A DNA stretch of 64,000 nt from a virus. A model generated the notes under the pieces. The model was not told the origin of the DNA, made no database searches, and saw only the letters and a list, made by a program, of their open reading frames with translations. The stretch covers positions 1 to 64,000 of the IMG/VR virus record IMGVR_UViG_3300032224_000723; one strand, written 5' to 3'. Position 1 is the first letter of the stretch. Each line of letters starts with the position of its first letter. Below, piece by piece: positions 19,562-28,490 of the stretch. A program made the translations under genes and the position numbers.

Positions 19562-22351
19562 ATGGCAGCAATTTGGCTCACCCCCGCTGGAAATTTAGGA
19601 ACTATTCCTGAATCAGTTTATTATCAAGCTCAACTTGATGCTTATAATGCTGCGGGCGGAACATTAACCTATTCATTGATTTCCGGCAGTCTACCCAGTG
19701 GGTTAACTTTTACTTCCTCTGGAATGATTTCTGGTATACCAAATGCTGTTACCACCGAAACTAAAAATTCATTCACCATAAGAATTACCAACAGTGCCAA
19801 CCAAGTCACTGATAGAACATTTAGCTTATCTGTGGGATTTATTATTCCTCCTATAATTGTACCTGAACCTGGGTCACTGGGAACGTATGTCAGTGGTGAC
19901 TGGGTAGATTTACAGTTAACAGCAACTGAACCTGTTGGTTCATTGACCTCCACTTTTAGTTTATATGCTGGTTCATTGCCCAATGGTTTAACATTGACTG
20001 ACACTGGTAGAATCTACGGATATTTAAGACCAGTTATCAGTGATACAGCAGGTCAACAATCGGGATTTGACGGCAGCGCATTTGACAAATACGTATTTGA
20101 TTTTTTAGGTGTTGAGCTAAGTAAAAATTACGTGTTTTCCGTAAAAGCCTATGATGGCGCAGCCACAGACATAAACACATTTTCTATATTTGTATATTCT
20201 AGAAATAGTGTTACTGCTGACTCAACATACTTTACCGCTGACAACAGTACCATCGTTACCGCTGACACCAGCAAAGTTTATAGTCCAGTCTTATACACAG
20301 ATCCTGGATCAATTGGTGATGTTAGACAAAACGCAAAGTTTGCATTTCAATTTATGGCAGAAGATTTTAATGCGGATACTATAACATTTAATTTAGGTGG
20401 CAATGCATTACCTACTGGACTTAATTTGAGTAGTGTAACTGGGTGGATGACTGGCATAGTACCTTACGGCGCATTGGGAAGCTCAACGTATAATTTCACG
20501 GTAAACGTCTCTAAAGTTAATAAAGGTATCACATATACTAGTCAGACTAGAGATTACAGCATAAAATTAATTGGTAGAATTGACAACACTGTTAATTGGA
20601 TAACCAGTAGTAACATAGGATCAATTTATAATGGTGCAATTAGTGAATTATCCATACAAGCCAGTACTACCAGCAATAAAACATTACTGTATAAATTAAT
20701 CGACAGTAGCATAGGTGCAATGCCTTACGGACTAACACTATTACCAGACGGTTTAATATGTGGTAGAGCCAGTTTTAATGTTGCTAGCCCAAGCCAAACA
20801 TTTACATTCACTGTGGCTGCTTACGATTCTGATAACTTAGTATACGATGAAAAAGAATTTACTATTACTGTAGTTAAACGAGATCAACGTCCATACGAAA
20901 ATCTTTACATACAAGGTTTGGTTGGAAGGGATCAAAGACAAACATATGAAGAACTTATCAATAACGGAGATGTGATACCTAATGATTATATCTATCGTGG
21001 ATCAGATCCTTGGTTTGGTAAAAACTTATTACGAAGAAGTTTGTTTTTAACTGGCTTAAATCCAGATACTATGGCTGATTTTGTTTCTGCCATGCAGTTA
21101 AATCATTATCAAAAAACACTTAGGTTAGGTAACGTTAGAACAGCAAGAGCGTTAGACGAAACTTTTAATGTAAAATATGAAGTTGTTTATTTGGAGTTAC
21201 TAGATCCTTACACTGATCTTGTGGTAAGTAATGCTGTCAGTGGTGTATCTGAAACTATCACCACACCACTGGCTCTTACTTGGCCAACAAATACACAGGG
21301 TATTACTACAGTATATCCAAATAGTTTTACTAACATGGTTCGCAGAATGTCTGCTAACATAGGATATCAAGATCGTAGTATACTGCCTTCTTGGATGACC
21401 AGTAGACAAGAAAATGGCACTGTATTGGGATTCACTAGATGTTTGGTTCTTGCTTATGTAAATCCTGGACGCAGTGCAGAAGTTGCTTTTAGAGTTAAAT
21501 CGTACTACGACGGGCTAAACAGTATTGATTATACCATTGATAGATATCTATTAGACAGTGTGTTAAGCAATAATTTTATTGTCACCCCAGTCACTGGCTC
21601 TGGAAATATAACTGCTAATATCCGTTCAGCTAATATAACTGGAAATAGCACAGCATTTACCAGTAACTTAGCCACTAATGCTAGAATCTATTCCAGCAAC
21701 ATAACACTTGGAAACGTTGCCAACGTCATAACTGCAACATCATTAACGTTGTCTGCCAACTCTTTAAGTAACGTCAGCAGTTCAAGTTGGAGTTACGGTA
21801 ACATATTCATTGTTAATAATTATTCTACTGGATCAGGCAATATATCTGCCAACACTAATAGCAACATAGTAATTGGTCAAGTAACTTATGTTACAGGCAG
21901 CGGCACTATATCAGGAACTTCGGGCAATAGTGTTATAACAGGCATTAGTACCAAATTCAGTACTGAAGTATCGCCGGGAGACAAACTATATAGAAGCCTA
22001 TTAGGCAATTTATCTGCTAATGTAATTGGTACTGTTGCAAGCATAACCAGCAACACATCATTGAAGTTGGCCGACCCATTGAGTTCTACTATATCCAGCA
22101 TCAGTTATTATGCAGACGATAGCACTACACTGTTCAGATCTGAAATTCACCAAGGTGATATTATTGTTGCAAATGGTGTAACATTGGGAACAGTTGATTG
22201 GATATCTAGCAATACTTCATTGATTCTAACAGCAAATGCAGCGGGCAACGTAGCAAACGTATCCTATACACATACTGCAAGAGACCCGTATACAGTGCCA
22301 GGACAAGGTGACTTATATTTGAAGTTTCCTCAGGTGAATATACTAGCATAA
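19562..22351 (+). CDS. Large fibre/adhesin-like protein with putative Ig (He_PIG) domains
   Basis: 929 residues. At least four copies of a putative Ig-like unit are visible in the first 440 residues, each with the hallmark (Y/F)-S-L...G-(S/A)-L-P-x-G-L-x-(F/L)-x-x-x-G-x-(I/L)-x-G: SGSLPSGLTFTSSGMISG, AGSLPNGLTLTDTGRIYG, GNALPTGLNLSSVTGWMTG and GAMPYGLTLLPDGLICG. A distinct domain follows (about 450-680), then Gly-Ser-Asn repeats of the GSGNI type. Such proteins are virion surface fibres or adhesins. A late role is inferred. Confidence 0.78.
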   Translation: MAAIWLTPAGNLGTIPESVYYQAQLDAYNAAGGTLTYSLISGSLPSGLTFTSSGMISGIPNAVTTETKNSFTIRITNSANQVTDRTFSLSVGFIIPPIIVPEPGSLGTYVSGDWVDLQLTATEPVGSLTSTFSLYAGSLPNGLTLTDTGRIYGYLRPVISDTAGQQSGFDGSAFDKYVFDFLGVELSKNYVFSVKAYDGAATDINTFSIFVYSRNSVTADSTYFTADNSTIVTADTSKVYSPVLYTDPGSIGDVRQNAKFAFQFMAEDFNADTITFNLGGNALPTGLNLSSVTGWMTGIVPYGALGSSTYNFTVNVSKVNKGITYTSQTRDYSIKLIGRIDNTVNWITSSNIGSIYNGAISELSIQASTTSNKTLLYKLIDSSIGAMPYGLTLLPDGLICGRASFNVASPSQTFTFTVAAYDSDNLVYDEKEFTITVVKRDQRPYENLYIQGLVGRDQRQTYEELINNGDVIPNDYIYRGSDPWFGKNLLRRSLFLTGLNPDTMADFVSAMQLNHYQKTLRLGNVRTARALDETFNVKYEVVYLELLDPYTDLVVSNAVSGVSETITTPLALTWPTNTQGITTVYPNSFTNMVRRMSANIGYQDRSILPSWMTSRQENGTVLGFTRCLVLAYVNPGRSAEVAFRVKSYYDGLNSIDYTIDRYLLDSVLSNNFIVTPVTGSGNITANIRSANITGNSTAFTSNLATNARIYSSNITLGNVANVITATSLTLSANSLSNVSSSSWSYGNIFIVNNYSTGSGNISANTNSNIVIGQVTYVTGSGTISGTSGNSVITGISTKFSTEVSPGDKLYRSLLGNLSANVIGTVASITSNTSLKLADPLSSTISSISYYADDSTTLFRSEIHQGDIIVANGVTLGTVDWISSNTSLILTANAAGNVANVSYTHTARDPYTVPGQGDLYLKFPQVNILA

Positions 22352-22377
22352 ATATTGGTAACGGAGTATTATATTAA

Positions 22378-23607
22378 ATGACGAGCCAAATTACATCCAG
22401 TAATATTGACGGAACTTTTCCAGTAGCAGGACAAGATAATCCTAGCCAAGGGTTTCGAGATAATTTTACCAATATTAAAAACAATTTTACCTACGCTGCC
22501 AGCGAAATCAGCGACTTACAAAGCAAAGCATTATTGAAAAGTGCGTTAACTGGCACCACACTGAATAATGACATGCAGGGTGCAACCATTAACAATGCCA
22601 CAGCATTGAGTTTTAGAGAAACTGTTTATGATTTTGGTTCTGTAAGTGGCAACCAAAACATAGATTTTACCCAAGCAAATTATCAAACAATAACTTTAGC
22701 AGGTAGCGTAACTTTTGCATTTACTAATTTTGCTACCACCACAGGTACACACGCCAGAGTTAGAATTAGACTTGTTGTACCAAATGTGTTGTATACCGTT
22801 ACTTGGCCCAGCAGTGTTGACGCAACCGATTTAAGTACTATTTCTGGTGCTGTTGGGACATTGTTGACTTTTAGCAATGCTGGAACTTATATATTTGAAA
22901 TTGGTACTATCAACGGTGGTACTAGTTTCTATATTATTGATATGAGTCGTGCTAGGGATATTATACCTGGCGGTAACTTACAAGTTATCACCAGTGTATC
23001 CAATGTTGCAACAGCAGGTGTTACTCTAACTGCAACCAATATTGGCGGAGTTGTTGTGGGCAACGTTTATGCAACTAACTTCTTTGGTAATATTATCACC
23101 ACTAGTCCAAACAGTGCAAGTTTTGTAGGCAACGTTACTGCTGGTAATATAGTTGCCAACACTGGAATTTATGGAAATATTCTTACCCCTATACAAAGTA
23201 ATATTACATTACTGGGAACATTAAGCAGTTTGAGCGTAAGCGGTAATGCCAACGTTGGCAATTTAATCGTAAGTGGCACAACTGACTTCTGTGCAGCCTA
23301 TCAAGAAACAGGTATTCAGTACTTAGGTAACATTGGTACTGGCGGTAGTACAAACATTTACGGTAACGTAAGTCTAGTTATTGTAGCACCAAATGCGGCT
23401 ATTGCAAGTTATACTTTGGTCATGCCTAGCGCACCATTAAACGGACAAATAGTTCGAATTGTGTTTGCCAACACTATCACTACACTAAATCAAACAGCTG
23501 GTGCTGCAACCATAAAAGGTACATATACCACAGCCAATGCCAACGTTGGCGGCCAATGGGTTTATTATACTCCTACAACAACTTGGTATAAATTATCGGG
23601 CACCTAA
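22378..23607 (+). CDS. Structural/fibre-like protein 2
   Basis: 409 residues. The N-terminus ends GFRDNFTNIKNNFTYAASEI, a T4-like fibre anchor similar to that of 18372-19553; the body is Thr/Asn/Gly-rich and the C-terminus reads GGQWVYYTPTTTWYKLSGT. CATAAATATT at 22350-22359 is a late box and GGAG (22365-22368) a ribosome site. Last gene of the fibre cluster, followed by an early-type promoter. Confidence 0.75.
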   Translation: MTSQITSSNIDGTFPVAGQDNPSQGFRDNFTNIKNNFTYAASEISDLQSKALLKSALTGTTLNNDMQGATINNATALSFRETVYDFGSVSGNQNIDFTQANYQTITLAGSVTFAFTNFATTTGTHARVRIRLVVPNVLYTVTWPSSVDATDLSTISGAVGTLLTFSNAGTYIFEIGTINGGTSFYIIDMSRARDIIPGGNLQVITSVSNVATAGVTLTATNIGGVVVGNVYATNFFGNIITTSPNSASFVGNVTAGNIVANTGIYGNILTPIQSNITLLGTLSSLSVSGNANVGNLIVSGTTDFCAAYQETGIQYLGNIGTGGSTNIYGNVSLVIVAPNAAIASYTLVMPSAPLNGQIVRIVFANTITTLNQTAGAATIKGTYTTANANVGGQWVYYTPTTTWYKLSGT

Positions 23608-23609
23608 AC

Positions 23610-23638
23610 TTGACTTTATTAGACAATTAGTGTAAACT
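23610..23638 (+). promoter_or_regulatory. Sigma70-type promoter with inverted repeat
   Basis: TTGACT (23610-23615), 17-bp spacer, TAAACT (23633-23638). TATTAGA and TCTAATA (about 23617-23650) form an inverted repeat over the promoter that could be an operator. Confidence 0.72.
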
Positions 23639-23659
23639 GTTATCTAATAGGAGAGCATA

Positions 23660-24070
23660 ATGCAAATCGATTTGAACAAATACTCAGACTTTGTTAAGGC
23701 AGTAACATCCGCAGAGTCAAACAACTACGATCACTTAAATCGCAGGATCGAAAATCTTAGAAAAGAAACACCCCCAGTTAATGTTAGTTTGTTATTAACG
23801 GCTGGGTTAGGTTTAGGCAGCGAAGGCGGTGAATTCCAAGAGATTGTTAAAAAGATTTTCTTCCAAGGTAAACCACTTAACGAAGAAAATATTTTTCATA
23901 TGAAACGTGAACTAGGCGACATTATGTGGTATTGGACCAATGCTTGTCGTGCATTGGATCTTGACCCTAATGAGGTTATTGCTGAAAATGTAGAAAAATT
24001 AAAGTCACGCTATCCAGGTGGTAGCTTTGATGCTTACTATTCAGAAAATCGTAAAGAGGGTGATTTATGA
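23660..24070 (+). CDS. mazG: MazG-like nucleotide pyrophosphohydrolase
   Basis: 136 residues with the all-alpha NTP pyrophosphohydrolase pattern. SEGGEFQEIVKK (E-x-x-E) is followed, after a spacer, by KRELGDIMWYW (E-x-x-D) and an end ENVEKLKSRYPGGSFDAYYS. These Glu/Asp side chains bind Mg for cleaving dNTPs or ppGpp-like nucleotides. MazG-like genes are common in aquatic T4-like phages. AGGAGA (23650-23655) is the ribosome site. It overlaps the next small gene by 4 nt. Confidence 0.88.
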   Translation: MQIDLNKYSDFVKAVTSAESNNYDHLNRRIENLRKETPPVNVSLLLTAGLGLGSEGGEFQEIVKKIFFQGKPLNEENIFHMKRELGDIMWYWTNACRALDLDPNEVIAENVEKLKSRYPGGSFDAYYSENRKEGDL

Positions 24071-24189
24071 GCGATGAACTTTATGAATCTTTAAAAAAGA
24101 TACACGATCTATTGTCCGACGGTAGAATCTTTATGGCCCGCGAACAATTAGAAGCACTGTTGGGAATAGACTCAAAAGAGGCGGCTTAA
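24067..24189 (+). CDS. Small hypothetical protein (40 aa)
   Basis: A 40-residue frame, MSDELYESLKKIHDLLS onward, predicted fully helical and ending GIDSKEAA. ATGA overlap with MazG and a one-base overlap (TAATG) with the next gene place it firmly inside the operon. Unknown function. Confidence 0.6.
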   Translation: MSDELYESLKKIHDLLSDGRIFMAREQLEALLGIDSKEAA

Positions 24190-24425
24190 TGCACCCATTA
24201 ACACCAGACCTAAGTCAGTTAACCGACGCTGATTTATCTAAGAAACACAATGAGCTAACAGCTAAACTTACACAAGCATATAGGTTTGGTAATGGACAAT
24301 TGGTTTACCAGTTGCAAATGGTCTTAGAAGACTATACAATGGAAATAGGCAGACGCCAACAAAAATTAATGGACGAACTCACTAAAAGCAATAAAGAGTT
24401 TAAAGGCATTATTGATATTCAATGA
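24189..24425 (+). CDS. Small helical phage protein, unknown
   Basis: 78 residues, LTDADLSKKHNELTAKLTQAYRFGNGQLVYQLQMVLEDYTMEIGRRQQK in two long helices, probably a helical hairpin or coiled coil. It is a pattern common among hypotheticals of aquatic T4-like phages. It lies between MazG and the DnaE-like fragment, overlapping the latter by 4 nt. Confidence 0.65.
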   Translation: MHPLTPDLSQLTDADLSKKHNELTAKLTQAYRFGNGQLVYQLQMVLEDYTMEIGRRQQKLMDELTKSNKEFKGIIDIQ

Positions 24426-24934
24426 ATTTTGACAAATACGGTCAATGTTATACAACCACAGATGAACTCTGTGAGCTACTTTATAAAAATCCCAGCATTG
24501 ATTTGACTAGATTTTTTGTACAAGATCCTGTACAATACAATAAAAGCGTCAAAGACTTGTATGCAGAGTTACCAAAACTACAACCGTACTTGGCTGTGGA
24601 TATATCCGCAGAAGAATATCATGCAAAGTTACAGAAGAATTGGCACATGCCCGAAGAGTATGTCAAATTAGATATTGCAGAACATATACTTACACAATGT
24701 AAAACTGAAGAAGAACTACAGCGTGTAGGCCAAGAACTAATACTGTATCAAGAACGTGATTTGTTTGACTTGTTGCGTTTTATGAAATACCTAGTAGATA
24801 CACTGAGAAAGAATAATTTAGTGTGGGGTGTAGGCAGGGGTAGTAGTGTGGCCAGTTATGTGTTATACTTATTAGGCGTTCATAAAATTAATAGTCTATA
24901 TTATGATTTGGACATCTCAGAGTTTCTTAAATAA
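24422..24934 (+). CDS. Stand-alone DNA polymerase III alpha (DnaE)-like fragment
   Basis: 170 residues. The C-terminal part LVWGVGRGSSVASYVLYLLGVHKI is the G-R-G-S-S-x-x-S motif of the palm region of bacterial DNA polymerase III alpha; before it lies helical sequence resembling the region just N-terminal of the palm. The catalytic Asp residues that follow in DnaE are missing because the protein stops at ISEFLK, so it cannot be a polymerase. It may mimic or bind the host replicase. It is a discrete gene: ATGA overlap upstream and a new ribosome site downstream. Confidence 0.72.
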   Translation: MNFDKYGQCYTTTDELCELLYKNPSIDLTRFFVQDPVQYNKSVKDLYAELPKLQPYLAVDISAEEYHAKLQKNWHMPEEYVKLDIAEHILTQCKTEEELQRVGQELILYQERDLFDLLRFMKYLVDTLRKNNLVWGVGRGSSVASYVLYLLGVHKINSLYYDLDISEFLK

Positions 24935-24951
24935 CTATATAGGAGACTACA

Positions 24952-25173
24952 ATGGCAAATGTATATAAAACTGCAAATGGACAAATGGTTAACATGGACA
25001 ATATGAGACTGGCAAACGAGAAAACACCAGCTATTGGAAATATGAATGTCAATGCAAGAGGAGACGAGATAGCTGCCGACGGTACTATCATTACACCTAA
25101 AAAAGATATTATGAAACAGCACTATCATAACAAGTTAGAAGCTGATAATGAATTTAATCGAAAAGAGAGATAA
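24952..25173 (+). CDS. Conserved small phage protein, unknown
   Basis: 73 residues, MANVYKTANGQMVNMDNMRLANE to NMNVNARGDEIAADGTIITPKKDIM, a block I recognise as a conserved hypothetical of T4-like aquatic phages. Polar, no membrane segment. GGAG at 24942-24945. It is co-directional with the co-chaperonin gene six bases downstream. Confidence 0.68.
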   Translation: MANVYKTANGQMVNMDNMRLANEKTPAIGNMNVNARGDEIAADGTIITPKKDIMKQHYHNKLEADNEFNRKER

Positions 25174-25178
25174 TCAAT

Positions 25179-25601
25179 ATGGCAATGGAAAATCCGTTCA
25201 GCGATCCGCTGAAATTCAAATTTACAAATAAAATTAGTAAACTTATTCCACTTAGCAATCATGTTATTGTTACAGACATGAACTTTGGACAGCGTAAACT
25301 TAGCAGTGGAGTTATCCTATTAGGGGACGATGGCAAAACTGATGGTATTCGCCCTCGTTGGTGTAAGGTTTATGCTATTGGTCCAGATCAAACAGATGTT
25401 AAAGTTGGTGATTGGATCTTAGTGGAGCATGGTCGTTGGACACGTGGTGTTGAAGTTGATATCAACGGTGAAGAATTAACTTTACGCAGAGTTGACCCAG
25501 ATTGCATTATGGGTGTTAGCGATGAACCTCCCAATGCAGATGACAACATTTCTACATCAGTTCATGCACAACAAAAACAGAGAGAATATTATGGCGATTA
25601 G
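25179..25601 (+). CDS. 31: GroES-like co-chaperonin (gp31 analogue)
   Basis: 140 residues. A 10-kDa-chaperonin fold is suggested by LIPLSNHVIVTDMNFGQ, a short mobile-loop-like stretch KLSSGVILLGDDGKTDG, then RWCKVYAIGPDQTDVKVGDWILVEHGRW, which corresponds to the GroES barrel. In T4-like phages the analogue gp31 replaces host GroES on GroEL to fold the capsid protein. A C-terminal tail (about 35 residues, polar) is extra. With DnaJ-like and ClpA-like genes in the same window it forms a chaperone set. Confidence 0.8.
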   Translation: MAMENPFSDPLKFKFTNKISKLIPLSNHVIVTDMNFGQRKLSSGVILLGDDGKTDGIRPRWCKVYAIGPDQTDVKVGDWILVEHGRWTRGVEVDINGEELTLRRVDPDCIMGVSDEPPNADDNISTSVHAQQKQREYYGD

Positions 25602-25758
25602 AACATGGACCGTTCCAATAGAACAAGACCCCGATGATTCAGAATCATTATTGTTGACTTTTCCAGATGAACTATTAGAAGAAGCTGGTTGGGTTGCTGG
25701 CGATACATTAATATGGATTGTAGAAGAAAACGGTTCTATTACAATTAGTAAAAAATGA
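25591..25758 (+). CDS. AbrB/MazE-like small protein
   Basis: 55 residues from ATG 25591. PIEQDPDDSESLLLTFPDELLEEAGWVAGDTLIWIVEENGSITISKK has the swapped-hairpin pattern of SpoVT/AbrB DNA-binding domains (L-P-x-E-L-L-x-x-x-G-W-x-x-G-D-x-L). It may be a transcription regulator or an antitoxin-like protein, but no toxin is adjacent. It overlaps the co-chaperonin gene by 11 bases. Confidence 0.7.
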   Translation: MAIRTWTVPIEQDPDDSESLLLTFPDELLEEAGWVAGDTLIWIVEENGSITISKK

Positions 25759-25988
25759 AAATAGACTGGAATGTTGATCAAGTTATTGGGCAATGCCAAA
25801 AGATGTATAATGGGGCAACTGACCAATATGTCACAGGTTGGAACAACTGGCCTTGCAAACAAGACTTATATCGTGTAAAATTTGCTGTGGACGAAATGTT
25901 AAACAACATTGGCAAGTTCACTGGCGAAGAAACGTGGTTAGAGGAACAAGCCAAAGCACAAACTTGGAAAATTCTAAAGAAAGAATAA
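25755..25988 (+). CDS. Small phage protein, unknown
   Basis: 77 residues with a Trp-rich central part (YVTGWNNWPCKQDLYRVKFAVDEML) and a helical end (EEQAKAQTWKILKKE). It begins through an ATGA overlap with the AbrB-like gene. No family is recognised. Confidence 0.62.
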   Translation: MKIDWNVDQVIGQCQKMYNGATDQYVTGWNNWPCKQDLYRVKFAVDEMLNNIGKFTGEETWLEEQAKAQTWKILKKE

Positions 25989-25989
25989 T

Positions 25990-26214
25990 ATGCCGTACAA
26001 AACAGTTTATACAGAAGTAGAAGTTGACGTAGATATCAGTGATTTTGATACTGATGATCTATTAGAAGAATTGGAAAATCGAGGTGAATTGCCTGTTAGC
26101 GATACTGATTCTAAAATACTAGTAGAAACAATCTATCAAAAGCGCCGTCTTGGCAAAGATTATGAACAAGAATTAGATTTATTGCTTTATAATGTATTAG
26201 GACGAATAGTGTGA
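25990..26214 (+). CDS. Small acidic phage protein, unknown
   Basis: 74 residues, strongly acidic near the start (EVEVDVDISDFDTDDLLEELENRG) and helical at the end. The V-D-I-x-D-F-D-T-D-D-L-L-E-E-L pattern is common in phage hypotheticals. AAAGAAAG upstream is the best ribosome site. The stop overlaps the GTG start of the next gene. Confidence 0.62.
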   Translation: MPYKTVYTEVEVDVDISDFDTDDLLEELENRGELPVSDTDSKILVETIYQKRRLGKDYEQELDLLLYNVLGRIV

Positions 26215-26678
26215 TTTTCAGTAAAGTTAGAGAACTTAAAGACAAAGGTCTTAAAATCGGAATTACATTTAGTACTTTTGATTTGCTTCATGCTGGTCAT
26301 ATTGCTATGTTAGCAGAAGCACGTAATCATTGCGATTACTTGATTGCGGGACTACAAACTGATCCAACAATTGATAGACCCGATACAAAAAATAAACCAG
26401 TACAAAGTATTGTAGAACGTCAAATACAATTAGCATCATGTCGTTTTGTTGACGAAGTAGTTGTATATCAAACTGAACAGGATCTTATTGACCTTTTGCT
26501 TATACTACCAATTGATGTTCGTATATTAGGTGTAGAGTACAAAGACAGAGACTTTACTGGCAAAGCCGAGTGTATCCGTAGAAACATCGGTCTTGTATTT
26601 AATGGCAGGGATCATAGTTTTTCCAGCAGTAGTCTGAGAAAGCGTGTTGCTGATGCACAAAGTAAACCCGCAAACTAA
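26211..26678 (+). CDS. Cytidylyltransferase-like protein (glycerol-3-phosphate type)
   Basis: 155 residues from a GTG overlapping the upstream stop (GTGA). The nucleotidyltransferase hallmark H-x-G-H is at 27-30 (FSTFDLLHAGHIAML). Downstream are VERQIQLASCRFVDEVVVY, ILGVEYKDRDFTGK and an end HSFSSSSLRKRV, which corresponds to the S-S-S-x-L/I-R motif of the family. Members make CDP-activated alcohols such as CDP-glycerol, or ADP-heptose-type sugars. Here it may activate a polar group for glycan or envelope change. Confidence 0.85.
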   Translation: MIFSKVRELKDKGLKIGITFSTFDLLHAGHIAMLAEARNHCDYLIAGLQTDPTIDRPDTKNKPVQSIVERQIQLASCRFVDEVVVYQTEQDLIDLLLILPIDVRILGVEYKDRDFTGKAECIRRNIGLVFNGRDHSFSSSSLRKRVADAQSKPAN

Positions 26679-26904
26679 AAACCAAGCATTGGCATTGTTA
26701 GAGAGGCTAGGACTACTCAAACCAAGGCGTATTATCATAGGTGAAGAACGAGAACAATTATTAACTATGTTAAGACTTACGCCTTCCGAAGTTGGCAATA
26801 ATCAACATCTGTGGTCCGAAACATGGCAAATAGGAAACATAACTTACGAACACATCACCGGTGACGGTGTTGATGAATTAATGGAAATAAAAAACGATGA
26901 GTGA
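26653..26904 (+). CDS. Small phage protein, unknown
   Basis: 83 residues from ATG 26653; GTG (26644), TTG and CTG codons just upstream are in frame, so the start is uncertain. The first half is basic and helical (NQALALLERLGLLKPRRIIIGEE); the second has WSETWQIGNITYEHITGDG. It overlaps genes at both ends (26 and 8 bases), typical of this operon. Confidence 0.6.
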   Translation: MHKVNPQTKNQALALLERLGLLKPRRIIIGEEREQLLTMLRLTPSEVGNNQHLWSETWQIGNITYEHITGDGVDELMEIKNDE

Positions 26905-27181
26905 TGGTGGAAAAGGATCGGCTCCTAGGCCCTACAGTGTTAGCCAAGAAACATTTGGCAATAATTTTGATCGTATCTTTGGTAAGAAGAAAGTTGCAGA
27001 AACTCAATGTTACTGCTATAATTGTAACAAGGACCGAGTAACAGAGTCTGGCATACCTTTTGTAATGACACAAATGATTCTATGCCCAACTTGCGGTAAC
27101 AAACGTTGCCCACATTCAACAGACCACAACTTGGCTTGTACTAACAGTAACGAGCCAGGACAACTAGGAAGTAGATACTAA
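26897..27181 (+). CDS. Conserved phage zinc-finger-like protein
   Basis: 94 residues. Two Cys pairs, CYCYNCNKD and MILCPTCGNKRCPHS, with a further CTNSNEPGQ, suggest one or two zinc sites. The N-terminus MSDGGKGSAPRPYSV and the C-terminus CTNSNEPGQLGSRY are conserved in a phage family of unknown role. Probably a nucleic-acid- or protein-binding adaptor. It ends one base into the clamp-loader start (TAATG). Confidence 0.73.
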   Translation: MSDGGKGSAPRPYSVSQETFGNNFDRIFGKKKVAETQCYCYNCNKDRVTESGIPFVMTQMILCPTCGNKRCPHSTDHNLACTNSNEPGQLGSRY

Positions 27182-28104
27182 TGAAAGAGCTTTGGACAGA
27201 AAAATATAGACCCAATACCATTGATGGTTATGTGTTTACAGACGTCAGTGTTAAAGAACAAGTAGAGGATTGGATCAAAGAAGGCGCATGTCCGCATCTG
27301 TTGCTACATGGTCCAGCAGGCACAGGTAAAACTACACTGGCTAAAATCCTTGTTAATCAATTGGGCATTGACGGCTATGATTTTTTACAAGTTAACGCAA
27401 GCCGTGACAATGGTGTTGACTTTTTGAAGAATAAAATTGAAGGCTTTGTTAGTACACTACCATTCGGGCATCTTAAAATTGTGTTACTAGACGAAGCAGA
27501 TTACTTGAGTCATAATGCACAAGGGTTGTTACGTGGTTTGATGGAAACATATCAAGAGCAAGCACGGTTTATTTTGACTTGTAATTTAATACATAAGATC
27601 ATTCCCCCTTTAAGATCTCGTTGTGCAGAACTGCATATCAACAAAACAGACCAAACAGAGTTTACAGCAAGAGCTGCCACAGTGTTGGTCACTGAAGGCA
27701 TTGAGTTTGACTTGGATACACTAGACAGTTATGTCAAAGCAACATATCCAGATCTGCGTAAATGTTTAAACTTGTTGCAGACCAACAGCAACACAGGCAC
27801 ATTAACTAATCCTAAAGAAAGCGATTCTGGCACAGCAGACTATAAACTTGCTATGGTTGAATTGTTCAAACAACGTAGGATCAAAGAAGCACGTAAGTTA
27901 TTGTGCGAACAAGCTCGTCCAGAAGAAATGGATGAAATCTTCCGTTGGATGTATGATAACTTGGACTTGTGGAGTAAGACTGATCAAGGACAAGATGAAG
28001 CTATTGTTATTATTAGAAAAGGCATGGTCAATCACAGTCTTGCTGGAGATCCAGAAATTAACTTGTCAGCAACTATTGTGGAGCTAGCACAAATTGAAGC
28101 ATAA
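27181..28104 (+). CDS. 44: Clamp loader large subunit (T4 gp44-like AAA+ ATPase)
   Basis: 307 residues with all RFC-type landmarks: WTEKYRPNTIDGYV at the start, Walker A HGPAGTGKTTLA (about 42-53), Walker B VLLDEADYLS, sensor 1 ILTCNLI and the arginine-finger SRC motif in PPLRSRCAEL. It is the ATPase that opens and loads the sliding clamp for the phage DNA polymerase. The partner gp62 is not recognised; the small gene directly downstream occupies its usual place but does not look like gp62. Confidence 0.93.
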   Translation: MKELWTEKYRPNTIDGYVFTDVSVKEQVEDWIKEGACPHLLLHGPAGTGKTTLAKILVNQLGIDGYDFLQVNASRDNGVDFLKNKIEGFVSTLPFGHLKIVLLDEADYLSHNAQGLLRGLMETYQEQARFILTCNLIHKIIPPLRSRCAELHINKTDQTEFTARAATVLVTEGIEFDLDTLDSYVKATYPDLRKCLNLLQTNSNTGTLTNPKESDSGTADYKLAMVELFKQRRIKEARKLLCEQARPEEMDEIFRWMYDNLDLWSKTDQGQDEAIVIIRKGMVNHSLAGDPEINLSATIVELAQIEA

Positions 28105-28483
28105 AGATATCTACCTTGTGGCATTTTACGGAATGAAGCCCAAGGATCATGTTAACACCAGCGTCAAAGGTTGGATGAATGATCCTGAAAATATTCGTTA
28201 CGATGAAAGCATTGAAATTACACGGGGCATCAAAAAGAATGCTGGTGCTGCCAAAGTTATTGTAAATCTCAGTGCTAAAACTGTTGAACGCAATACTTGG
28301 AAAAATGATGCAGATTTTGACTTGTTGTTCAAGTACTTTTTTGCCAGCTATCACAAGTATATTATCGAAGTCATGACACAGTTAGATCCGGTATATTTGG
28401 AACAAATTGTCAACGAACTCGAATCTGAAATGAAAGCCGCAGGTACTTGGGACGAACAAGAACCCGAAAAAGTAGAATCATAA
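28094..28483 (+). CDS. Conserved T4-like phage protein next to the clamp loader
   Basis: 129 residues from a TTG at 28094 overlapping the gp44 gene by 11 bases. KDIYLVAFYGMKP, VKGWMNDPENIRYDESIEITRGIKKN, KVIVNLSAKTVERNTWKN and FDLLFKYFFASYHKYIIEVM form a pattern I know as a conserved hypothetical of aquatic T4-like phages. A gp62 role is suggested only by position. It ends in an acidic tail. Confidence 0.7.
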   Translation: MKHKDIYLVAFYGMKPKDHVNTSVKGWMNDPENIRYDESIEITRGIKKNAGAAKVIVNLSAKTVERNTWKNDADFDLLFKYFFASYHKYIIEVMTQLDPVYLEQIVNELESEMKAAGTWDEQEPEKVES

Positions 28484-28486
28484 ATA
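28479..28486 (+). promoter_or_regulatory. Late-type box CATAAATA, leaderless type
   Basis: Overlaps the stop of the previous gene; four bases separate it from the ATG at 28491. Confidence 0.5.
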
Positions 28487-28490
28487 CTGT

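Noticed and set aside
28094-28483. Clamp loader small subunit gp62
   Set aside because: Only position suggests it; the sequence lacks features I would expect of gp62 and matches a separate hypothetical family in aquatic T4-like phages.
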